From contig CAYSAG010000069.1 in assembly GCA_964428935.1 (NCBI GenBank), forward strand, positions 1 through 19,872: DNA of 19,872 bases. Reading direction: 5' to 3'. The position numbers were made by a program, and so were the translations under genes. Below the pieces are notes generated by a model, which was not told where the DNA came from, ran no database searches, and saw only the letters and a list, made by a program, of their open reading frames with translations. The DNA is from JAADHY01 sp964428935. Lineage in GTDB: Bacteria > Planctomycetota > Planctomycetia > Planctomycetales > Planctomycetaceae. Below are positions 6,860 through 15,052 of the stretch, piece after piece (positions within the stretch are counted from its first letter, which is position 1; each line of letters begins with the position of its first letter).

Positions 6860-9800
6860 TCAGGGTTGGCCGGGGCCGCTCTGCTCTTCCAGCTCGTTCC
6901 ACTGCACCTGGAACCGTTCCTGCAATTGTTCCAGCCAGCGGAAGTAAATTTCGCCACGGCCCGCGCTGGCCAGACGCTGGAGCGGTTGCGAGGCGAACGG
7001 GTTCTCCTTCAGGAACCGCTCCCGCAACTGCTCCTCGAACGTCGGGTCTGAGTCGCTCCGCGACTTGAGGTAGACAACGTAGTACACCGTCTGGTCGGCG
7101 TTGGGAGCCACGCCCACCTCGCCCGGCTTCAGTTTCCGGAAGACGGTTTCCATGAACCGTTCGCCCGCCTTCGCGACACTCGGCGCCAAGTCCGTCAACT
7201 GGACCGCGGTCGGGGGAGGTTGGAACGGGTTGAGCGGCGGCACGCTGGGCGTGGTGACGGTCAGCCACGAGAACTCCGGCACGGTGTGAACGGGCACCGG
7301 AGGCGCGTCCTTCTGGCCTGTCACCGTCTGGCCTTTCAGCACGTCGGCCAGCGACCGAGCCGACTCGGTCGTCTTCCCGGCCTTGTCTTTTTCGTCTTTC
7401 TTCCCCTGCTCCTTGGCCGCCACAGTTTCTGCCGAGCCTTTCGAGCTCAACGCCTTCGAAGCCAGCTCGGCCAACTGCTGAGCCCGCTTCTCGGCCTTCG
7501 GCCGGGCGCGGAGCAGTTTCCACGCTTTCAGCACTTGGTCGCGAATTCCCGGCTCGTCGAATTTGGGAACGTGAGCCGGAATTTCTTTGACGACCCAGTA
7601 GGCGAAGCGGCTGCCGGTAATTGGGTCTTCGGCCACGTCGGGAGTGAACAGGAAGGCCGTTTCCATGCCGAACAGGCGGTCGACCACCGTTTCGGTTCCC
7701 AGGCCGCCGCCTTCGAGCAGCTCGACGGCCTGGCCAATCGGGTAGTCTTGCGACTCCGACAGCTCACGGGCCGACAGGGGCGGCGTCTCTTCGTAGTGGA
7801 GCCCCCGGCTGGCCGCGTAGCGACGCAGCTCGGCGGACACTTGCTCCGGTTCCAGGTGGTCGGGAGCGGTCTTCTCGCTGGCGTGCCTGGCCCCCAGTTC
7901 CCGCATTTTCTCCTGCACGTCGTTAATGGCTTGGCGAATGGCCTCGTCGACCCGTTGCTCAATCAGACGCAGCCGAATTTCCTCCTTCAGGGACTCGTCG
8001 AGCGGTCGGTAGCGAGGCGGTTGCGGCTGGGCGGCTTTCTTCTCGGCCTCGGCCTTCTTGCCAGAGCCCGGCGCCTTTGCGCCCGGCTCAGCTGCTTCCG
8101 CGGACGACCCCTTCTTGGCCTCAGCGCCGCTTTCCCCTTGGAGCTTGCTCTTCTTGGCGGACTCGGCCGACTTGCCTGAACCGGCCGACTTGGACTGGGG
8201 TTGCGAGCCGGTCGGCTTCGACGGCTGCCCAGCGGCTTTGGCCGCGGACGTGTCGCTGCGGGAACCGCCCGGCGCGCGTTGCTGGCTGCCCGCGTCGGCA
8301 GCCTGGCCGGTCGGCTTGTTCGCCGCCTTGTTGGGCTGGGACTTCGTCTGACTCGCCGCCGGAACGGCCTTGCCGGACTGGCCCGTGCCCGAACCTTGGT
8401 CGCCGGAGACCTTCTTGGTGCCCGAACCTTTCTGCGACGGCGACGGTTTTTCCGACGCTCCCTCTTGCTGTTTCTGGACGGCCTGCGGTCCGACGGAGAA
8501 TTGAGCGTCCGCCCCGCCGGCTTTCTTGCTCGAAGGCGCTTTCTTGGACGAGCCTTCCGGCTGCTTCGACGGCTGAGACGGCTTGTCCGTCTGTTTCGGC
8601 TTCGACTCGGACCGGCCCTGCGGCGCCGGCTGAGCGGACTGCTGCCGCTCGGACGGGCGCTCGCTTTGGCTCGACTGTTTGTCCGGGCCGGTGGTCCCGT
8701 CCGTTTTCTGAGCCGCTCCGGCCTTGCCGGGCTGCTGCGACGTCGGCTGCTGCGGGCTCGGCTTTTCGACGCCGGACTGGCCACCGGTTTTCCCGGAGCC
8801 GGGCTGCTGCTCGGCTTGCTGCTTTCCGGTCTCGGCAGCCGGCTGAGACGCCTCCGACCCTTCTTTGGTCGACACCGGCGGCAAGCGGTAGAGCTCGTCC
8901 TTGTTTTCCTCGTAGAACCGGCGAATGTCCTCGTCGGTGACCGGCTTGATTTTCTTTTCCATGGACCGGCGGTCGGCCTCGACGTAAGCCAGCTGCAGTC
9001 GGCGGGGCTGACGGAAGCCGGGCGCCGCCGGGTCCAGCTCGCCCGGGAAGTGCTCCTTGTACTGCTCGAAGAAACTTCGCAGTTCGTCCTCGGGCGGGTC
9101 CGGCACCTGCGACAGGAACTCCTCGACGTTCACCACCGCCACCTCAATCGACGCCCTCACGTTCAGTTTGCGGTAGTTTTCCCACTGCTCGTGCGGTGTC
9201 TCGAAGGCCGGCGGCGCGAGCAACTGCAGAGCGAGCTGGGCCTTCAACTCGTCTCGCAGAATGTCGTAAAGCTGGTTCTCGGTCAGGCCCATTTCGGCAA
9301 GAATTTCGCGGAACCGCTGCGTGCTCAACTTGCCACGCGACACCTGCTTAATGTGGTTGGTCACCACCTCGTCGCTGACCGTAATGCCCAGGCGGTCGGC
9401 CTCCTTTCGCAACAAGTAGCCCAGAACCACGTCTCGCTCGACCGGCAGCCGTGGGTTGATTCGAAACCGCACGTTCTCCAGCCCTTGCTGCCAGAATTGG
9501 AGCATGAGCTGTCGAATCATGGGGTTGCTTTGTGAGTCGGGGGGTGGAAAGCCTTCCGCGTAGATTCGCTGAATGAACTGGTTGGCCACGTTGCGTTTGC
9601 GAACCAACAGTTGAAGCTCTCGCGGAGAAATCGACCCGACGCTGGTCTCGACCGCCGGTTTCGGTCCGCCCAATTTCGGAAACCACAACCCCACGGCCGC
9701 ACCAATCACCGCGCCGACCAAGGCGTACGTCGACGGGTTACCCATTTGCGTGCCGACCAGCCAGAAGGCCGCAGCCCCCAGCAGGACGAACACGAGTGGA

Positions 9801-9937
9801 ATCAACCCTTGGGCTCCGGCGCTGCCTAGGCTGGGCAGACTGCCCAAGAACACGAACGCAAACATGGCCAGCCCAATCAGCAGGGCCATTAACAGACGCT
9901 GGTGCTTCCGAAAAACCCGAAACGGCGAACCTCTCAT
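6860..9937 (-). CDS. PpiD/SurA-like membrane-anchored folding protein with long low-complexity insert
   Basis: This is probably a membrane-tethered periplasmic chaperone related to SurA/PpiD. Of 1,025 residues, 1-13 are basic and cytoplasmic, followed by hydrophobic segments at about 14-31, 44-62 and 71-86. The helical SurA-N-like region (about 95-245) contains VERDVVLGYLLRKEADRLGI and LTENQLYDILRDELKAQL. A Ser/Gln/Lys/Gly/Pro-rich insert fills about 354-640 (positions 8018-8878). Helices resume at about 645-720, and a C-terminal part (about 740-1005) includes FAYWVVKEIPAH and VYYVVYLKSR, which look like strands of a degenerate or divergent PPIC rotamase-type domain. I see no clear catalytic parvulin motif, so isomerase activity is doubtful. 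The start is ATG at 9935-9937 with AGGTGG about eight bases upstream. It is transcribed alone on the minus strand, convergent with the reductase gene, behind an 861-bp spacer. The family is recognised from its architecture, and finer assignment is inference. Confidence 0.72.
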   Translation of the reverse strand: MRGSPFRVFRKHQRLLMALLIGLAMFAFVFLGSLPSLGSAGAQGLIPLVFVLLGAAAFWLVGTQMGNPSTYALVGAVIGAAVGLWFPKLGGPKPAVETSVGSISPRELQLLVRKRNVANQFIQRIYAEGFPPPDSQSNPMIRQLMLQFWQQGLENVRFRINPRLPVERDVVLGYLLRKEADRLGITVSDEVVTNHIKQVSRGKLSTQRFREILAEMGLTENQLYDILRDELKAQLALQLLAPPAFETPHEQWENYRKLNVRASIEVAVVNVEEFLSQVPDPPEDELRSFFEQYKEHFPGELDPAAPGFRQPRRLQLAYVEADRRSMEKKIKPVTDEDIRRFYEENKDELYRLPPVSTKEGSEASQPAAETGKQQAEQQPGSGKTGGQSGVEKPSPQQPTSQQPGKAGAAQKTDGTTGPDKQSSQSERPSERQQSAQPAPQGRSESKPKQTDKPSQPSKQPEGSSKKAPSSKKAGGADAQFSVGPQAVQKQQEGASEKPSPSQKGSGTKKVSGDQGSGTGQSGKAVPAASQTKSQPNKAANKPTGQAADAGSQQRAPGGSRSDTSAAKAAGQPSKPTGSQPQSKSAGSGKSAESAKKSKLQGESGAEAKKGSSAEAAEPGAKAPGSGKKAEAEKKAAQPQPPRYRPLDESLKEEIRLRLIEQRVDEAIRQAINDVQEKMRELGARHASEKTAPDHLEPEQVSAELRRYAASRGLHYEETPPLSARELSESQDYPIGQAVELLEGGGLGTETVVDRLFGMETAFLFTPDVAEDPITGSRFAYWVVKEIPAHVPKFDEPGIRDQVLKAWKLLRARPKAEKRAQQLAELASKALSSKGSAETVAAKEQGKKDEKDKAGKTTESARSLADVLKGQTVTGQKDAPPVPVHTVPEFSWLTVTTPSVPPLNPFQPPPTAVQLTDLAPSVAKAGERFMETVFRKLKPGEVGVAPNADQTVYYVVYLKSRSDSDPTFEEQLRERFLKENPFASQPLQRLASAGRGEIYFRWLEQLQERFQVQWNELEEQSGPGQP

Positions 9938-9992
9938 TGATCTTCCACCTGTCGGAACGAAAGTCCTTTAGGTTCAGTGTTGGTTGGCGTTT

Positions 9993-10014
9993 CGGTTCGC
10001 TTCACTGCGAACCG
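9993..10014. repeat. Perfect 8-bp hairpin upstream of PpiD-like gene
   Basis: CGGTTCGC (9993-10000) and GCGAACCG (10007-10014) pair exactly around TTCACT. It ends 56 bp before the start codon of the PpiD-like gene on the minus strand, so it could be an operator or a 5'-leader hairpin. Confidence 0.45.
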
Positions 10015-10132
10015 CTGATTCGCTTCTTTCACTTGGCCTGCCGACGGACGAACCGGCTTGGCGCCGCAGCCGAGCGGACTCACCCCGCACTCCGCCAGGG
10101 CCTCTCCGACCGCGCGCCGCCTTCCCGCAGTC

Positions 10133-10162
10133 TTGACAGCCGACAGAGCAATTGGTTATGCC
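10133..10162 (+). promoter_or_regulatory. Possible sigma70-type promoter
   Basis: A consensus -35 hexamer TTGACA occurs at 10133-10138. At 18 bp spacing a weak -10, TATGCC, occupies 10157-10162, and TGG just ahead of it resembles an extended -10. A transcript would start near 10169 and run into the AT-rich hairpin at 10199-10216. It points toward topA but lies more than 600 bp upstream, so it may serve a short RNA, or be chance. Confidence 0.22.
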
Positions 10163-10184
10163 TTTGCCCTTCGTGCAGGGCAAA
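10163..10184. repeat. Perfect 8-bp hairpin, TCGTGC loop
   Basis: TTTGCCCT (10163-10170) and AGGGCAAA (10177-10184) are exact reverse complements around TCGTGC. Read on the minus strand it follows the symmetrical AAAAACG/CGTTTTT hairpin. Read on the plus strand it overlaps the possible start of transcription from the TTGACA promoter. Its role is unknown. Confidence 0.45.
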
Positions 10185-10198
10185 CTGTACGTTCATTT

Positions 10199-10216
10199 AA
10201 AAACGGAGTCGTTTTT
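10199..10216. terminator. Symmetric A-tract/T-tract hairpin, terminator-like on both strands
   Basis: AAAAACG (10199-10205) and CGTTTTT (10210-10216) pair exactly around the loop GAGT. The T5 tract in the 3' arm occurs on both strands, as in small bidirectional terminators, but the stem has only two G-C pairs and is weak. It is one of the most AT-rich spots in the window. A terminator for a short upstream transcript is possible. Confidence 0.3.
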
Positions 10217-10634
10217 CGCGGGACTTCGACGGCGTGCTCAAGGGGACGGTGCCGAGGCGGTTCTCGTTGGAGCTGATTTCGCTCGGCCGGTCTCGTCGGA
10301 GTTTTCTTGCTGCTGTTCGTCCTTCCGTCGGCCGCCAGCACGAGCGTCCTCGAAGCACGAACACAGAAGACCCGAAACCGCAGCAAGCGTGTCCGTCGTG
10401 TGCTCAGTGGCACGTTCGGCCCGAGCCTGTTCGGACGTTTGCCGAAGTCAGCCGCCTTCCGACCGTCGGACCGACCGCCGTTCGGCTGCTTCACGCGGCC
10501 CACGCAACAGCGGTCAAGTACTCGAGCGGGTTCGAGCCCGCCGACGTCGTGGCCGGCCCTTGTCGCCGCGCGGGACGGCCGAAACAATGGCTGCGTCGAA
10601 AACGCGGACCACCGCGGCACAGCCGCAAACCCCT

Positions 10635-10670
10635 CTGGCTGCAAAAAAATACGAGACGCATTGTAGCCAG
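10635..10670. repeat. 10-bp stem-loop upstream of topA
   Basis: CTGGCTGCAA (10635-10644) pairs with TTGTAGCCAG (10661-10670), with one G-T wobble, around a 16-base A-rich loop. It ends 128 bp before the topA start. The right arm also contains, on the minus strand, TACAAT (10660-10665) with TTGCTT 16 bp upstream (10682-10687), a fair sigma70 promoter match facing the PpiD-like gene. The two readings are alternatives. Confidence 0.35.
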
Positions 10671-10798
10671 CGTGCTGAGGGAAGCAATGGCAAGGCCGAC
10701 CGGCCCGACAGGGCGACGAGGGCCCACCAACGACCGACCAGCTGCGTCCGCACTCGACGCCGAAACCGACAACCCAACACGCTAGAAGGAACGCACAA

Positions 10799-13372
10799 GT
10801 GGCTGCGAAGGCTGCAAAGGAAAAAACCGGTCTGGTCATTGTCGAGTCGCCGGCCAAGGCGCGGAAAATTGCGTCCTACCTGGGGCGGGGCTACCGCGTG
10901 CTGGCCAGCATGGGGCACATTCGCGACTTGCCGGCCAGTGCCAAAGAGATTCCGCCCTCGGTGCGCCGCGAGCCTTGGGCCAACTTGGGCGTCAACGTCG
11001 AAAAGGACTTCGAACCGCTGTACGTCATTCCGAAGGACAAGAAAAAAGTCGTCCAGCAGCTCAAGCAGGCTTTGAAGGACGCCAGCGAGCTCATTCTCGC
11101 AACAGACGAAGACCGAGAAGGCGAAAGCATTGGCTGGCACCTGACGCAGGTCCTTCAGCCCAAGGTCCCGGTCAAGCGAATGGTTTTTTCGGAAATCACC
11201 AAGGAGGCCATTCAACAAGCCATTCAGCACCCGCGGGCTTTGGACCAGAACCTGGTCTCGGCACAGGAAGCCCGCCGAATTCTTGACCGCTTGGTCGGCT
11301 ACCGGCTGAGCCCGCTCTTGTGGAAGAAAATTGCTCGCGGCCTGTCGGCCGGACGCGTCCAGTCGGTGGCTGTGCGAATGCTGGTCGAGCGGGAACTGCA
11401 GCGAATGGCCTTCAAGAAGGCCACCTACTGGGACCTGAAGGCTCGACTGCTGACGCCGGAGCAGCGGCCGTTCGAAGCGGTGCTGGTCAGCGTCCACGGC
11501 AAGCGGGTCGCGACGGGCAAGGACTTCGACGAAACCACCGGGCAGCTCAAGCCAGACGCCGACGTCCGTCTTCTGTCCGAACAGGAAGCCCGCGAGCTGC
11601 TCGAGAAGCTGCGCGGCGAGCAGTGGCAGGTGGTGTCGGTCGAAACGCGGGAACAGGTCCGCAAGCCGTACGCGCCGTTCACGACCAGCACCCTGCAGCA
11701 GGAAGCCAACCGCAAGCTGGGCTTCAGCGCGCGGCACACCATGCAGGTCGCTCAGCGCCTGTACGAAAACGGCTACATTACCTACATGCGGACCGACAGC
11801 GTCCACCTGTCGAACGAAGCCATTGGTGCGGCGCGGCGAGCGGTGGAGCAGCGGTACGGCAAGGAGTACTTGAGCGACCAGCCGCGGCAGTTCGTCACCA
11901 AGTCGCGAATGGCTCAGGAAGCTCACGAGGCCATTCGGCCGGCCGGCACGGAAATGAAGACGGGCGAAGAGCTCGGCCTGACCGGCGACGACCTGAAGCT
12001 CTACACGCTCATTTGGAAACGCACCATGGCCACGCAAATGGCCGAGGCGAGGCTGCGTTTCCAGACGGTGCTCATTCGGGCCGACGACGTGGAGTTTCGA
12101 GCGACCGGCCGCTACGTGGTCTTTCCCGGCTTCTTCCGGGCGTACGTGGAAGGCGTCGACGACCCCGAGGCGGCTTTGGACGACCAAGAGGCCGCTCTGC
12201 CGCCGCTGCACGAAGGCGAAATCCTTCAGTTGGACAACTTGGAGGCGGTGGCTCACGAAACCAAGCCGCCGGCTCGCTACACCGAAGCCACGCTGGTCCG
12301 CGAGCTAGAGGCGCAAGGCATTGGTCGTCCCAGCACCTACGCAACAATCATTAGCACCATTCAGGACCGTGGGTACGTTCGAAAAGTGGGCAACCAGCTG
12401 GTGCCCACCTTCATGGCCATGGCCGTCACGCGGTTGCTGGAGCGGTTCTTTCCGAAGCTGATTGACTACCAGTTCACGGCCCGAATGGAGGAGGCGTTGG
12501 ACGAAATTGCAGCCGGCCACGTTCAGCGACTGCCCTACTTGCGGCAGTTCTACTACGGCGACGACGGGTTGGACGAGCAGGTCCGGAGGAACGAGGAAAC
12601 GATTGACCCGCGCGAAGCGTGCACGCTGGAACTGGACGGCATTGACGCTCGCGTGCGCGTCGGCCGGTACGGGCCGTACCTGGAAAAAGAGGAGAACGGC
12701 AAGACGCTCACCGCCTCGTTGCCGCCCGACCTGGCTCCGGCCGACCTGACCAACGAGAAAGCCGAAGAACTGTTGCGGCAAAAGCGAGACCAAGTCGAAC
12801 CGCTCGGCATTCACCCCGAAGAAAACTTGCCTGTGTACGTCCTGCAGGGTCCCTACGGCCCGTACGTGCAACTGGGCCAGGCGACCGAAGACAACCCGAA
12901 GCCCAAACGAGTCAGCATTCCCAGAAACCTGGACCCGCAGCAGCTCACGCTCGAACAAGCCGTTTTCCTGCTCAGTCTGCCCAAGACCCTGGGCACTCAC
13001 CCCGAAACCGGCAAGCCCGTCCGACTGGGAATCGGTCGCTACGGGCCCTACGTCTACCACGACGGAAAGTACAAGTCGCTGCCGAAAAACGTCGACATTT
13101 TCTCTGTCGACCTGGACACGGCCCTGCAGTTGCTGGCCTTGCCGCGAGGGGCTCGAATGCCGTTGCGTGAGCTGGGGTCTCACCCCGAAGACGGCGAACC
13201 CGTGGTCATTTACGACGGCCGCTACGGACCTTACGTCAAACACGGGTCGGTCAACGCGTCGTTGCCCAAGGACGTGAAGGTGGAAGAGGTGACGCTGGAG
13301 CAGGCGTTGCAGTGGCTCGAACAGAAGAAGGCCAAGAAGGCGACGACGTCGGGCCGGCGGAAAAGGTCGTAG
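10799..13372 (+). CDS. topA: DNA topoisomerase I (type IA)
   Basis: This enzyme relaxes negative supercoils by transient single-strand cleavage through a 5'-phosphotyrosine; it is cytoplasmic and generally essential. The 857 residues carry the Toprim start LVIVESPAKARKIASYLG (12-29), with the acidic metal site D103-E104-D105 in ATDEDREGE. The catalytic tyrosine is Y329 in GYITYMRTDS. The strand-binding segment GLSAGRVQSVAVRMLVERE is at 181-199. Instead of Cys4 zinc ribbons the C-terminus has four Toprim-C-type repeats, each marked by a Y-G-P-Y core (RVGRYGPYL, LQGPYGPYV, GIGRYGPYV and YDGRYGPYV) and a conserved L-x-x-A-L/V-x-L tail, ending in a basic KKAKKATTSGRRKRS tail. Zinc-less forms of this kind are known in many phyla. 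The start is GTG 10799 with AGAAGGA about eight bases upstream. It is convergent with ubiX across 98 bp. All in-frame Asp codons are GAC. Confidence 0.97.
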   Translation: MAAKAAKEKTGLVIVESPAKARKIASYLGRGYRVLASMGHIRDLPASAKEIPPSVRREPWANLGVNVEKDFEPLYVIPKDKKKVVQQLKQALKDASELILATDEDREGESIGWHLTQVLQPKVPVKRMVFSEITKEAIQQAIQHPRALDQNLVSAQEARRILDRLVGYRLSPLLWKKIARGLSAGRVQSVAVRMLVERELQRMAFKKATYWDLKARLLTPEQRPFEAVLVSVHGKRVATGKDFDETTGQLKPDADVRLLSEQEARELLEKLRGEQWQVVSVETREQVRKPYAPFTTSTLQQEANRKLGFSARHTMQVAQRLYENGYITYMRTDSVHLSNEAIGAARRAVEQRYGKEYLSDQPRQFVTKSRMAQEAHEAIRPAGTEMKTGEELGLTGDDLKLYTLIWKRTMATQMAEARLRFQTVLIRADDVEFRATGRYVVFPGFFRAYVEGVDDPEAALDDQEAALPPLHEGEILQLDNLEAVAHETKPPARYTEATLVRELEAQGIGRPSTYATIISTIQDRGYVRKVGNQLVPTFMAMAVTRLLERFFPKLIDYQFTARMEEALDEIAAGHVQRLPYLRQFYYGDDGLDEQVRRNEETIDPREACTLELDGIDARVRVGRYGPYLEKEENGKTLTASLPPDLAPADLTNEKAEELLRQKRDQVEPLGIHPEENLPVYVLQGPYGPYVQLGQATEDNPKPKRVSIPRNLDPQQLTLEQAVFLLSLPKTLGTHPETGKPVRLGIGRYGPYVYHDGKYKSLPKNVDIFSVDLDTALQLLALPRGARMPLRELGSHPEDGEPVVIYDGRYGPYVKHGSVNASLPKDVKVEEVTLEQALQWLEQKKAKKATTSGRRKRS

Positions 13373-13394
13373 GCAAGCTCGGTGGCCGTGTACC

Positions 13395-13409
13395 GTCGGC
13401 CCAGCCGAC
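13395..13409. terminator. Hairpin between convergent topA and ubiX
   Basis: GTCGGC (13395-13400) and GCCGAC (13404-13409) pair around CCA, 22 bp past the topA stop and 61 bp past the ubiX stop on the other strand. A second short pair (GTCAG with CTGAC) follows at about 13417-13435. There is no T-run, so intrinsic termination is uncertain. Confidence 0.3.
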
Positions 13410-13470
13410 CGCCTGGGTCAGCCAAGCGGCCTGACTGCGTCGAGCCTCCAGAAACGGAAAGCCGAGCCGG

Positions 13471-14109
13471 TCACTGCCCCCAACGGGGAACCAACTGGTG
13501 CCGGACCCCCAGGTGGTCGCAAATTCGAGCCACGACGAAGTCGACCAGGTCCAGAACACGGGTCGGCCTGTGGTAGAAGCCGGGCATGGCCGGCAACACG
13601 ACGGCTCCCGCTTCGGCCAGCCGCCGCATGTTTTCCAGGTGAATGCTGTGGAGCGGCGTTTCTCGCGGCACGACGACCAGCCGACGACGCTCTTTCAAGT
13701 GCACGTCGGCCGCACGGTGAATGAGGTTCGAGCCGGTGCCGGTCGCCACCTTCGAAAGCGTGGCCAACGAGCACGGGCAAATGACCATGCCGTCGGTGGG
13801 GAACGAGCCGCTGGCCAGCCCGGAGCGGAAGTCGTGACAGTCGTGGTAGCGAAGCCGCTGGGCGTCGTCGGTCTCCGGCTGGGGCAGGCCGAGCGCGGCT
13901 CGAGCGGCACGGACGAACTCGAGCGGCTCCAGGTGGTCCAGGTCGACCGGCACGCCCAGCTCCCAGTGGAGCACTCGGGCGGCCGAGCGGCTGAGCGTCA
14001 GGTGGACGGTGTGGCCCGACCGCAGCAGCACGTCCAGCAGCCTCACTCCGTACGGACTGCCGCTCGCGCCGGTCATGGCCAGCACAAGAGTTTTCGGCTG
14101 CTCGGACAT
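13471..14109 (-). CDS. ubiX: UbiX-family flavin prenyltransferase
   Basis: This enzyme joins dimethylallyl (mono)phosphate to reduced FMN to make prenylated FMN, the cofactor of UbiD-type decarboxylases used in ubiquinone or menaquinone synthesis and aromatic-acid metabolism. The 212 residues are of family length. Key motifs are visible: the FMN-binding MTGASGSPYGVRLLDVLL at 12-29, SGSFPTDGMVICPCSLATLS at 100-119, VATGTGSNLIHRAADVHLKE at 121-140, and VVVPRETPLHSIHLENM at 145-161. The start is ATG at 14107-14109 with GAGGT about six bases upstream. A secreted hypothetical protein precedes it on the same strand with a 112-bp gap, so the two may share a transcript. No ubiD, menA or aromatic decarboxylase gene lies in the window, so the client enzyme is encoded elsewhere. 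All AT dinucleotides seen in the gene fit the window-wide context bias. Confidence 0.93.
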   Translation of the reverse strand: MSEQPKTLVLAMTGASGSPYGVRLLDVLLRSGHTVHLTLSRSAARVLHWELGVPVDLDHLEPLEFVRAARAALGLPQPETDDAQRLRYHDCHDFRSGLASGSFPTDGMVICPCSLATLSKVATGTGSNLIHRAADVHLKERRRLVVVPRETPLHSIHLENMRRLAEAGAVVLPAMPGFYHRPTRVLDLVDFVVARICDHLGVRHQLVPRWGQ

Positions 14110-14221
14110 GGCTTACCTCAAGCGGCCGCAAATGAGCGGACGGGGCAGGAGTGACGCCTCGACTGCAGCCTCGGCCGGGTGCTCCCGCAAGCCCCAGCGT
14201 TCTTCCACACGGCCTCGCCGC

Positions 14222-15052
14222 TCAACGGCCGGCTTTTCCCAACAAGAGCTGCCGTTGGTACTCGGGGAAGCTGACGAACTGCAGCGAACGGCTTTGCAGC
14301 AACTGCTCCCAGTGAGCAATGTTGTTTCGGTCGCGTCGGTCGAGGCTCCACCGTGCCTGGTGTTCGGCTCGCAGCTTCAGCGGGTTGGCTCGCCCGACGC
14401 GCAACGAAATCTCGACGGGCATGACCCGTTTCTGACGCAACAGCTCGTTCAGTTTAAGCCGCGGAGCGGGCAAGAGCGAGTGAGGGTGGAGGACGGCGTT
14501 CAGACGGGCGGTCCAGTCGGCGTAGCGAAGGTAGCTCTCGACGAAGGCCGGTTCGACGTCGGTCGAGTAGCGCACGGTGTAGCCGTAGTCGGGGCTGGTG
14601 AGGTAGAGCACTTTGTTGGCCGGGTCGTCGCGCACCTGAAACTCAGGCTGGACCAGGAAGGCCAGCAGCTCGCGGGCTTCTTCGGCGTCCGACGAAGCGG
14701 CGCCGCTCAACGACTGAGCTCGACGCATGGCTTCTTCCTCGGCCAGCGAAACCATTCGCTTCAGCTCGTCGAAAGCCAGCACGGTCGCTCGACGCCCGCT
14801 GCCGTCAATGACCGTGAACTGTCGAGCGACGGGGTCGAAAATGGTCACCTCGCCGACGCCGTCCACGTAGTCGTAAACCTTGTTGGCGTGGAACAGCGAC
14901 ACGGACCGAACGACAACCGGAGGCCGCTGGCTCGCGCCAACCGCCGACTCGTCGAAAACGCGAGTGAAGACGCGAAACTCTTGCCCGACTGCGGCGCTGC
15001 CGGCCAGCACCCACGCCAGGACACAGAGCAGCGTTCTGTGCGACGTTTTCAT
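14222..15052 (-). CDS. Secreted hypothetical protein of planctomycete type
   Basis: The protein has 276 residues and no function that I can assign. The N-terminus MKTSHRTLLCVLAWVLAGSA followed by AVGQEF is a classical signal peptide, with probable cleavage near residue 23, so the protein is exported. The mature part is rich in beta-type patterns early on (VVVRSVSLFHANKVYDYVDG, then VTIFDPVARQFTVIDG), has a helical Glu/Ala-rich middle (about 95-135), and contains VLYLTSPDYGYTVRYST at about 145-165. Proteins with this LFHANKVYDY...GEVTIFDP pattern are familiar to me as conserved hypotheticals in planctomycetes; that is recollection, not a search. The start is ATG at 15050-15052 with AAGGAGG five bases upstream, one of the best ribosome-binding sites in the window. 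The frame stays open to 15370, but the signal peptide and that site decide the start. It lies upstream of ubiX on the same strand. Confidence 0.8.
   Translation of the reverse strand: MKTSHRTLLCVLAWVLAGSAAVGQEFRVFTRVFDESAVGASQRPPVVVRSVSLFHANKVYDYVDGVGEVTIFDPVARQFTVIDGSGRRATVLAFDELKRMVSLAEEEAMRRAQSLSGAASSDAEEARELLAFLVQPEFQVRDDPANKVLYLTSPDYGYTVRYSTDVEPAFVESYLRYADWTARLNAVLHPHSLLPAPRLKLNELLRQKRVMPVEISLRVGRANPLKLRAEHQARWSLDRRDRNNIAHWEQLLQSRSLQFVSFPEYQRQLLLGKAGR

Larger units (their letters stand above)
9938..10798. other. 861-bp divergent spacer between PpiD-like gene and topA, rich in hairpins
   Basis: No convincing gene was found. Open frames on both strands across 10,150-10,860 lack protein-like patterns and are typical of GC-rich DNA. 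The spacer has at least four inverted repeats (9993-10014, 10163-10184, 10199-10216 and 10635-10670), a TTGACA box at 10133, and an A7 run at 10643-10649. It must hold promoters for both flanking genes. Its size and hairpins would also allow a small RNA or a long structured topA leader, which is inference. Contexts such as GATC, GATT, TATG and AATA are commoner than in the flanking genes. Confidence 0.55.

Noticed and set aside
8201..9535. Long plus-strand open frame, antisense to the PpiD-like gene
   Set aside because: Arg/Leu-rich shadow translation caused by biased codons of the real gene, with no ribosome-binding site or domain.
10526..10541. GCGGGTTCGAGCCCGC, which looks like a tRNA T-arm
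   Set aside because: No matching acceptor stem, D-arm or anticodon arm could be placed around it on either strand.
10514..12256. 580-codon minus-strand frame antisense to topA
   Set aside because: topA is unambiguous, and the antisense frame shows only shadow composition.
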